A stretch of 5,812 nt of DNA from DASPTB01 sp035623615 (GTDB lineage Bacteria; Actinomycetota; UBA4738). Below are positions 1-5,174 of the stretch, one piece after another; position 1 is the stretch's first letter; every line of letters begins with the position of its first letter. A model generated the notes under the pieces. The model was given only the letters and a program-made list of their open reading frames with translations. It had not been told where the DNA came from and did no database searches. The stretch is from contig DASPTB010000249.1 in assembly GCA_035623615.1 (NCBI GenBank), positions 1 through 5,812 of the forward strand. Direction: 5' to 3'. The translations under genes were made by a program, and so were the position numbers.

Positions 1-476
1 ATCGACAGGCGGGCGCCGAACAGCGTGGCGAGCACGATCATCAGCGGGACGTCGGGGATCACCAGGAAGTAGTCGGTGATCCGCATCAGCGTGATGTCGG
101 TTCCGCCGCCGAAGTAGCCCGCGATGATGCCGATCCCGCCCCCGAGCACCATCGCGACGAACGTGGCGCAAAACCCGACGATCAGCGAGATGCGGCCGCC
201 CTGGATCAGCAGCGACGTCATGTCGATCCCGCCGTCGTCGCAACCCAGCCAGTGCTTGGTCGAGGGCGGGCAGAACACCGCGCCGGACTGCTGGTGGACG
301 CTGTACGGCTCGAGCCACGGGGCGAAGATCCCCAGGATCACGAAGAACAGGATCACGCCGAGACCGATCTTCGCCTGCGTGCTCCCCTTGATGATGTCCC
401 AGAACCAGTTGCCCTTCTTTCTCGGCGGCGGAAGGGAGAGGTTCTCGGTATCGACTGCCTGGATTGCCTGGCTCAT
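1..476 (-). CDS. Dipeptide/oligopeptide ABC transporter permease, DppC/OppC type (partial, 3' end beyond left edge)
   Basis: This is the second membrane subunit of a peptide-type ABC importer; it pairs with the DppB-like subunit to form the channel in the cytoplasmic membrane. The first 158 residues are visible and the rest lies past the window edge. After a polar N-terminal tail with a PPPRKKG stretch (about 17-22) comes TM1 (about 36-53), as in the OppC N-terminal domain. A periplasmic loop follows, then GGRISLIVGF (93-102), which opens the permease domain, and further hydrophobic segments ending in TDYFLVIPDVPLMIVLATLFG (typical OppC/DppC signature, about 134-154). The family's usual GTDxxGRD motif is degenerate here (GCDDGGID, 78-85), and Cys69 and Cys79 flank it. 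The ATG overlaps the upstream permease stop as ATGA, and AAGGA lies 7 nt upstream, so translational coupling is likely. Family assignment is firm; the transported substrate is unknown. Confidence 0.95.
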   Translation of the reverse strand, partial: MSQAIQAVDTENLSLPPPRKKGNWFWDIIKGSTQAKIGLGVILFFVILGIFAPWLEPYSVHQQSGAVFCPPSTKHWLGCDDGGIDMTSLLIQGGRISLIVGFCATFVAMVLGGGIGIIAGYFGGGTDITLMRITDYFLVIPDVPLMIVLATLFGARLS

Positions 477-1435
477 TCCTTGATCCTTGGGTCGAGGCGG
501 AAGTACAGCAGGTCGGCGATGAAGTTGAAGAAGACGACGGACACGGTGAGGATCAGGAACGCGCCTTGCAGCATCGGGTAGTCACGGGCCTCGATCGAGT
601 CGTAAACAGCGAGGCCGATCCCCGGCCAGGAGAACACGGCCTCCACCAGGATCGCGCCGGCCACGATGTAGCCGAGCGACAACGCGATCAGTGTCGTCGT
701 CGGGAGCATCGCGTTGCGCAGGGCGTAGCGGCGCACGATCGTCCGCTGGGGCAATCCCTTGGCGCGGGCGGTCAGCACGTAGTCCTCTCCGAGCGTCTCG
801 AGCATGGCCGAGCGGACGATCAGCGTGTACTCGCCGTACAGCGTGAGCGCGATCGTCAGCGAGGGCAGGATCATGTGCGACATGACGTCCTTGAAGTGCT
901 CCCACGGCGTGGGGTTCAGCAGGAAGTCGTTCGACATCCCGTGGCTCGGCAGGTAGCTCGCGAAGAGGATCAAGATGACGAGGGCAAGCCACTGTGTGGG
1001 GAACGCGTAGAAGGCGATCGCGATGTTCGTGCTCACCTGGTCGAGCTTCGTGCCCCGCCGCCAGGCCGAGATGATGCCCGTGATCATCCCGACGATGATC
1101 GAGACCACCGTGCCGAGGAGCACCATCGGGATCGTGTTCGCCAGGTCGGTCTTCAAGTTGTCCCAGACGGGCTGCTGGTTGGCGAAGGAGATGCCCCAGT
1201 TCCCCCTGAAGAGGTTCTGCAGATAGATGACGTACTGCTGCCACTTCGGCTTGTCGAGGCCGAACTCGACCTCCAGGGCGTGGCGAAGGGCAGGAGTCGC
1301 GTGCGGCACGCGGGAGAGGTTGGTCACCGCGGTGCCGGGGAGCAGTCGGAAGAGCACGAAGTTGAGGGTGATGGCAACGAAGATCGTGGCGATCGCGAAC
1401 GCGGCCCGCTTGATGACGTAGTCGGCTCCGCGCAT
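473..1435 (-). CDS. Dipeptide/oligopeptide ABC transporter permease, DppB/OppB type
   Basis: This is the first membrane subunit of a peptide-type ABC importer. It is complete at 320 residues, within the usual DppB/OppB range (about 305-340). Six hydrophobic segments are visible at about 10-32, 100-124, 138-162, 185-208, 244-268 and 290-312. Family hallmarks are LNFVLFRLLPG (24-34), the NLFRGNWGISF segment (74-84), and the EAA-type cytoplasmic loop TARAKGLPQ (222-230), which contacts the ATPase. The typical ending runs from VEAVFSWPGIG (264-274) to FRLDPRIKE (312-320). The start is supported by AAGGGG 5 nt upstream. It follows the binding-protein gene by 45 nt and overlaps the next permease by 4 nt, so it belongs to the same operon. 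Family and topology are clear. The sequence does not separate a dipeptide, oligopeptide, nickel or other family 5 substrate. Confidence 0.97.
   Translation of the reverse strand: MRGADYVIKRAAFAIATIFVAITLNFVLFRLLPGTAVTNLSRVPHATPALRHALEVEFGLDKPKWQQYVIYLQNLFRGNWGISFANQQPVWDNLKTDLANTIPMVLLGTVVSIIVGMITGIISAWRRGTKLDQVSTNIAIAFYAFPTQWLALVILILFASYLPSHGMSNDFLLNPTPWEHFKDVMSHMILPSLTIALTLYGEYTLIVRSAMLETLGEDYVLTARAKGLPQRTIVRRYALRNAMLPTTTLIALSLGYIVAGAILVEAVFSWPGIGLAVYDSIEARDYPMLQGAFLILTVSVVFFNFIADLLYFRLDPRIKE
484..488 (-). promoter_or_regulatory. Ribosome binding site of the DppC-like permease, inside the upstream gene
   Basis: On the minus strand AAGGA lies 7 nt before the ATG at 476. It sits within the last codons of the DppB-like gene, whose stop overlaps this ATG (ATGA at 476-473). 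The site supports this start and suggests that ribosomes finishing the first permease reinitiate on the second, giving a 1:1 ratio. Confidence 0.7.
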
Positions 1436-1480
1436 CTCCGCCCCTTCGGTCCGCCCGCTGCCCGCCCGCCGGGTGCCCCC
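1436..1480 (-). promoter_or_regulatory. G-rich intergenic leader between binding protein and permease genes
   Basis: These 45 nt separate the binding-protein stop (TAG, which itself runs into five more G) from the permease start. Read on the coding strand, the stretch contains five runs of three or more G: a run of six that includes the stop codon's last G, three GGG runs, and the AAGGGG ribosome binding site. The short spacers between them are 8, 1, 4 and 9 nt. No classic terminator with a U-tract is present. Such a leader could form a stable structure that lowers permease expression relative to the binding protein, but this is inference. Confidence 0.35.
1441..1446 (-). promoter_or_regulatory. 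Ribosome binding site of the DppB-like permease
   Basis: AAGGGG on the minus strand lies 5 nt before the ATG at 1435. It is the last G-run of a G-rich intergenic leader, so its accessibility could depend on how that leader folds. Confidence 0.6.
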
Positions 1481-3157
1481 CTACACCTGGTGAACCGAGA
1501 CCATACTCTCCTTCGACAGAGGATTGAAGATGCCCTGGTTCGTCTCGATGAACCCGGTCCAGTTGGTGTTCCAGGCGTCCATCTGGTCCTGGTAGTTGAT
1601 GACGATGTACGGCCGGTCGTTGTAGATCTGCTGCTGCATCTTGTAGACGATCTGCTGGCGCGTCTTGGGATCGACGGCGGCGCTCTGCTGTGCGTACAGG
1701 GCGTCGTACGCCTTGTTGCAGTAGCCCGTGTCGCTCCAGTTGCCGTACTGGACGCAAGTCAGCACCGACAGGATGAAGTCCGGGTCCTCCTCGGGAACCC
1801 AGTCCCACATCGCGAGGTCGAAGTTCTCGTACTTCCAGTTCGGGGCCCCGATGGCGTTGAACGCCGCGGTGTCGTCCATCGGCTTCTGGATCAGGTTCAC
1901 GCCGATCTGGCGGAAGTCGTTCTGCATGATCGCGAAGGCGCGGTCGCCGGTGCCCTGCTCGTCGTGCGGGAAGATCACCGTGTACGACATGGGGTGGCCG
2001 TCGGCGACGCGGATTCCGCCGGACCCCTTCGTGTAGCCGAGCGAGTCGAGGATCGCGTTGGCCTTGGCGAGGTCGAACGGCAGCGGCTTGATGGCGGAGT
2101 CGTGCCAGGCGCCGGTGCCCGGCGGCACGATGGTCGTCCCGGGCTGCGCGTAGCCGAGCCACGCCGTCTTCACGATCTGGTTGCGGTCGATCGCGTATTC
2201 GAACGCCTCCCGCACCTGTGGGTTGAGAAGCTCCTTGTTCTTTGGCTTGTTCGGGTTGGAGTTGAAGATGAAGTCGTGGAACTCGAGGCCGTCGACGATC
2301 GCGACGTGGACACCGGCCGCGTGCAGGTCGGAGACGCTCGTGACCGGGACGCTCTCCGCCGCGTCGAGCTGCCCGTTCTTCAGTGCGGTGATCATGGCGT
2401 CGTCGCTGTCGAAGTACTGCAGGCCGAACTCGTCGACGTGTGCCGGCGTCCCGTAATAGTTGGGGTTCTTCTCGAAGACCGCGACCTGCTTCGGGACGTA
2501 CTTCACCATCATGAAGGGGCCGCCGCTCACCAGCGGTTTCCCGTTCGCCGGGACGTTCGGGAACGTCTTCAGGTCCTTGCCGTCGCCGGTGGCGAACTTG
2601 CTCCACACCTGCGGGGGAAGGATCGGCATCTCCTGCAGGTTCGGCAGCGCCACGGCAGAAGGTCTCTTGTAGGTGATGACCAGCGTGTTGGGGTCGGTGG
2701 CGACGACGGACTTCACGTGGGAGAAGGTCCCCGAGTCGGCCGCGGTCGGGCCCTTCTCGTATTTGATGACCATGTTGAAGGTCCACGCCGCGTCGTCGGC
2801 GGTGAGGGGCTGGCCGTCCGACCACTTGGCGTTGGGGCGCGTGTGGAAGGTCCACGTCAACCCGTCGGGTGACTCCTCCCACGAGGTCGCGAAGTCGGGC
2901 GCGAACTGCATCGTCTTCGTGTCGTACTGGACCAGGTAGGGGTAGATGTACTCGAAGACGGAGTAGGAGTCGGCCGAAAAGGCCACGAAGGGGTTCATCG
3001 AGTCGAGGCCGGTGGCGGTCCCCAGGCGGAGGGTTCCGCCCTCCTTCACCGAGCTGCCGCTCGAGGAGCTGCTCCCCCCCGATGACCCTCCACTGCACGC
3101 CGCGGTCACCAGCGCCAGCGCGGCGAGCGCCGCGATCGTCCGTGCCCTTCCCCTCAT
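1481..3157 (-). CDS. Peptide-type ABC transporter substrate-binding lipoprotein (solute-binding protein family 5)
   Basis: This is the extracytoplasmic receptor that captures the substrate and delivers it to the two permeases. It is complete at 558 residues, normal for DppA/OppA-like proteins. The N-terminus is a lipoprotein signal: MRGRAR, a hydrophobic Ala/Leu core (about 8-18) and lipobox TAAC with Cys21, followed by a flexible Gly/Ser linker (22-36). The mature domain starts at about GGTLRLG (40-46). The family 5 signature PDFATSWEESPDGLTWTF runs at 87-104, followed by KWSDGQPLTADD (111-122). The second-lobe segment EYAIDRNQIV (320-329) is also typical. Cys468 and Cys480 could form a disulfide near the C-terminus (CVQYGNWSDTGYC). 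The start has a strong GGGAGAGGGA site 6 nt upstream. The gene lies between two hydrolase genes and the permeases. Ligand identity cannot be read from the sequence. Confidence 0.97.
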   Translation of the reverse strand: MRGRARTIAALAALALVTAACSGGSSGGSSSSSGSSVKEGGTLRLGTATGLDSMNPFVAFSADSYSVFEYIYPYLVQYDTKTMQFAPDFATSWEESPDGLTWTFHTRPNAKWSDGQPLTADDAAWTFNMVIKYEKGPTAADSGTFSHVKSVVATDPNTLVITYKRPSAVALPNLQEMPILPPQVWSKFATGDGKDLKTFPNVPANGKPLVSGGPFMMVKYVPKQVAVFEKNPNYYGTPAHVDEFGLQYFDSDDAMITALKNGQLDAAESVPVTSVSDLHAAGVHVAIVDGLEFHDFIFNSNPNKPKNKELLNPQVREAFEYAIDRNQIVKTAWLGYAQPGTTIVPPGTGAWHDSAIKPLPFDLAKANAILDSLGYTKGSGGIRVADGHPMSYTVIFPHDEQGTGDRAFAIMQNDFRQIGVNLIQKPMDDTAAFNAIGAPNWKYENFDLAMWDWVPEEDPDFILSVLTCVQYGNWSDTGYCNKAYDALYAQQSAAVDPKTRQQIVYKMQQQIYNDRPYIVINYQDQMDAWNTNWTGFIETNQGIFNPLSKESMVSVHQV

Positions 3158-3163
3158 GTCGTA

Positions 3164-3173
3164 TCCCTCTCCC
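3164..3173 (-). promoter_or_regulatory. Strong ribosome binding site of the substrate-binding protein
   Basis: GGGAGAGGGA on the minus strand lies 6 nt before the ATG at 3157. It is the strongest purine-rich site in the operon, consistent with the binding protein being made in excess. No convincing -10/-35 pair or terminator is seen in the 48-nt gap (3158-3205). Confidence 0.65.
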
Positions 3174-3205
3174 GTCGCTGATTCATCCGTCGTTCTCGTT
3201 CTCTT

Positions 3206-4174
3206 CTACGCAGGCCCCCGCAGGGCCGGTTCATCGATCGTGAGCGACCGGGCATCGGCGTCCAGGGTGGCGCGAACGCCGAGCGGGAGCGCCGCCTGGT
3301 GCTTCCCGTGCCCGAGTGGCAGCTTGTACAGGACCGGGACGCCGAGCGGCTCGAGCTGCTCCTCGAGGACGTCCTCGATCGACTTGGTCCGGGGCCACTC
3401 GGGGCGCTCCTCGCGCCAGTCGCAGAGCTCCAGGTCGCCGACGACCACGCCGAGCACCCCGTCGAGCTTGCCGGCCTGCCGGAGCTGGGTGAGGTTTCCG
3501 TCGACGTACCAGGCGGGCGCGTCGTACTCCTCGAAGAAGAAGATCGAGCCGTCGAGGTCGATCTCCCACGGGGTTCCCATCGTCTGCATGAGCAGCCACA
3601 GGCAGCCGCCGGCGATCGGGCCGCTCGCGCGGCCCCCCCGGATGGGCCGCGTGTAGGGGTCGTCGGGGTCCTTCGGGACCTCCCCGGCGCCGTCGCCGAC
3701 GAGCACCTCGAGGAGGCGGTTCCGCGAGAAGTCGGAGGTGTCCTTGTCGCCCATGCCCGTCAGTCCGTACCCGTAGATGGTGGCGAGGCCCGCCCGCTGG
3801 CGGATGGCGACGTGCAGCGCGGTGATGTCCGAGTAGCCGACAAAGGGCTTGGGGTGCTCCGCGATCGCGTCGAAGTCGACATGGGGGATGAGCTGGGCGG
3901 ACCCGTACCCACCGCGGAGGCACTGCACGACGTCCACCTCGGGATCGAGGAACATCGCCATGAGGTCGCGCGCCCGGGACTTCGGGTCGCCGGCCACGTA
4001 GTCGTCGCGGTCGAACGCGCCGTCGGCGAGCCTCACCCGGTAGCCGCGCGACTCCCACCACTCGACGCCGCGCAGCGTCTCCGAGCGGTTCTCGTAGGGG
4101 CTCGCCGGGGCGGGGACGCCGATCGTCCCGCCGGGCCGAAGCGGCGTCCCGAACCTGGTCGCGGGCTGGGCCAT
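3206..4174 (-). CDS. S66-family serine peptidase (LD-carboxypeptidase / MccF-like)
   Basis: This is a cytoplasmic serine peptidase of family S66. Known members remove the terminal D-Ala from murein tetrapeptides (LdcA) or cleave an amide bond in processed microcin C-type antibiotics (MccF). It has 322 residues, against about 305 for LdcA and 345 for MccF. The catalytic set is complete: nucleophile Ser115 in VGYSDITALH (112-121), Glu215 in FFFEEYDAPAW (212-222), and His289 in LPLGHGKHQ (285-293). The RGGYGS turn (87-92) matches the conserved loop near the active site. There is no signal peptide or membrane segment. The ATG is 11 nt after the creatininase stop, with only a weak purine-rich stretch (AAGAGA) upstream, so translational coupling is likely. 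Starting here gives the normal N-terminus LRPGGTIGVPAPAS (12-25). Context next to a peptide importer suggests action on imported compounds. Family is firm; the LdcA versus MccF role is undecided. Confidence 0.95.
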   Translation of the reverse strand: MAQPATRFGTPLRPGGTIGVPAPASPYENRSETLRGVEWWESRGYRVRLADGAFDRDDYVAGDPKSRARDLMAMFLDPEVDVVQCLRGGYGSAQLIPHVDFDAIAEHPKPFVGYSDITALHVAIRQRAGLATIYGYGLTGMGDKDTSDFSRNRLLEVLVGDGAGEVPKDPDDPYTRPIRGGRASGPIAGGCLWLLMQTMGTPWEIDLDGSIFFFEEYDAPAWYVDGNLTQLRQAGKLDGVLGVVVGDLELCDWREERPEWPRTKSIEDVLEEQLEPLGVPVLYKLPLGHGKHQAALPLGVRATLDADARSLTIDEPALRGPA

Positions 4175-4185
4175 CGAATCGTCTC

Positions 4186-5007
4186 TTACGGGGCCTCGGG
4201 CGTCTCGCGCGGCTCGCGCCGGCTGGGGAGCGGGCGGGCTCGGAGCTCCCGGACGTAGCCGGCGATCTCCGAGACGGCGGCATCGAGCAGGGTCTTCCCC
4301 TTCTCGGCGGTCGCCAGGGTCGGCCGGCCGTGGACGCCCGTCCGGCTGAACGACGACCACCAGGGCATGAGCTTGAGCGAACCGTCGGTCCAGTCCATCC
4401 AGGCGTGCTCGGACTGGACCGTGGGGATCTCGTCGACGGCCTTCGACATGTCGACGGCATCCGGATCGATGGCGAGATAGATCGAGGTCTCGAGCTCGCA
4501 CGCGTGCCCCATCCCACCCCGCTCCGACTCCCGCACCTCTTCCACGACGGCGAGTCCCTCGGGGCTGCCGAGGTAGAAGCAGGCCGCCGACAGGACGCCG
4601 GGGTGCTCGAGGCCCACGAGGCGGGCGGCCATCTCGACCAGGTTCTGGTTGGAGCCGTGGCCGTTCACGTACAGCATCCGGTGGAAACCGTGGCGGGCGA
4701 GCGACGTCCCCACGTCGGTGCAGTAGCGGGTGAAGGTGTCCCACCCGATCGTGATCGGGCCCGGAAAGTCCATATGGTGCGGCGAGTAGCCGTGCGGGAT
4801 CGCCGGGAGCAGCACGGTCTCGTCGGCGAGATCCGCCGCAACGCGCCGGCAGATCTCCTTCGTGATGCGGAGGTCGGCGTCGATGGGCAGATGGGGGCCG
4901 TGGTCCTCCAGCGTGGCGACCGGGATGACGGCGACCCGGTCCTCGCCGGCGGCGGCCCGAACCTGCGGCCAGGTGAGTCGTTCGTACAGCAGCGGTTCGC
5001 TCGGCAT
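4186..5007 (-). CDS. Creatininase-family metal-dependent amidohydrolase
   Basis: This belongs to the creatininase superfamily, soluble metal-dependent hydrolases acting on cyclic amides or formamides. Members include creatinine amidohydrolase, the formamide hydrolase of riboflavin/F420 synthesis, and MftE of mycofactocin maturation. It has 273 residues, typical for the family. Likely metal ligands lie in ATLEDHGPHLPIDAD (31-45; Glu34, His36, Asp45), VNGHGSNQN (114-122; His117) and HACELETS (168-175; Glu171). SPHHMDFPG (75-83) and the C-terminal GVHGRPTLATAEKG (224-237) are also usual for the family. The chosen ATG gives the family-like beginning LLYERLTWPQ; a purine-rich GGAGAGGGAG lies 14 nt upstream, longer than ideal. 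An in-frame ATG at 5046 would add 13 residues, and the frame stays open to 5145. This is the first gene of the leftward operon. The actual substrate is unknown. The NGHGSN motif argues against true creatininase, which has NGHYEN. Confidence 0.93.
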   Translation of the reverse strand: MPSEPLLYERLTWPQVRAAAGEDRVAVIPVATLEDHGPHLPIDADLRITKEICRRVAADLADETVLLPAIPHGYSPHHMDFPGPITIGWDTFTRYCTDVGTSLARHGFHRMLYVNGHGSNQNLVEMAARLVGLEHPGVLSAACFYLGSPEGLAVVEEVRESERGGMGHACELETSIYLAIDPDAVDMSKAVDEIPTVQSEHAWMDWTDGSLKLMPWWSSFSRTGVHGRPTLATAEKGKTLLDAAVSEIAGYVRELRARPLPSRREPRETPEAP

Positions 5008-5063
5008 GGCGGTTTCGGACGCTCCCTCTCCGGATCGGTGCGCCATTGTCGTCCGGAGGCGGG

Positions 5064-5111
5064 CGGTTCGCCACCCCCGGTTGGACGAACCGGTGGGGGA
5101 GCCCCCCACCG
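5064..5111. promoter_or_regulatory. Overlapping inverted repeats in the divergent intergenic region
   Basis: Three dyads share sequence here. CGGTTCG (5064-5070) is the exact reverse complement of CGAACCG (5086-5092). CCGGTT (5077-5082) is the reverse complement of AACCGG (5088-5093). CGGTGGGGG (5091-5099) forms a perfect 9-bp stem with CCCCCACCG (5103-5111) around a 3-nt loop. The structures share bases and so exclude one another. No U-tract follows on either strand, so this is not a typical terminator. It could be an operator for a divergent regulator or a 5' leader structure of the creatininase operon. Confidence 0.45.
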
Positions 5112-5161
5112 AGTCGGACAAGGCCGGCGGGAGGGCCGCCCACATATGGAGGGAATCCCGC

Positions 5162-5167
5162 TACCCT
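5162..5167 (+). promoter_or_regulatory. Candidate -10 box placing transcription start at the ATG (leaderless gene)
   Basis: TACCCT fits TANNNT and ends 7 nt before the ATG at 5175, the spacing expected when transcription begins at the start codon itself. No ribosome binding site lies at a normal distance: the nearest purine run (GGAGGGA, 5148-5154) is 20 nt upstream. No clear -35 element is seen. Leaderless genes are common in high-GC Actinomycetota. Confidence 0.5.
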
Positions 5168-5174
5168 GGCCCGG

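Noticed and set aside
464..2872. 802-residue plus-strand open frame
   Set aside because: It lies antisense to the binding protein and DppB permease, is dominated by Arg/Asp/Val/Glu/Gly with no domain motif, and reflects high-GC codon bias of the real genes.
582..3098. 838-residue minus-strand open frame
   Set aside because: It is out of frame with two genes that have full family signatures and its composition is Arg/Pro/Gly/His-rich without recognisable domains.
3299..4258. 319-residue plus-strand open frame, and other plus-strand frames over the hydrolases
   Set aside because: These are antisense shadows of the S66 and creatininase genes without domain motifs or supported starts.
5091..5111. 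9-bp GC hairpin as a rho-independent terminator
   Set aside because: No U-tract follows on either strand and it lies between divergent genes, upstream of both, where a terminator is not expected.
5008..5145. Longer creatininase with 46 extra N-terminal residues from the ATG at 5145
   Set aside because: The extra sequence is low in family similarity, runs through the intergenic palindromes, and has no ribosome binding site. The ATG at 5046 remains possible but 5007 fits the family start best.
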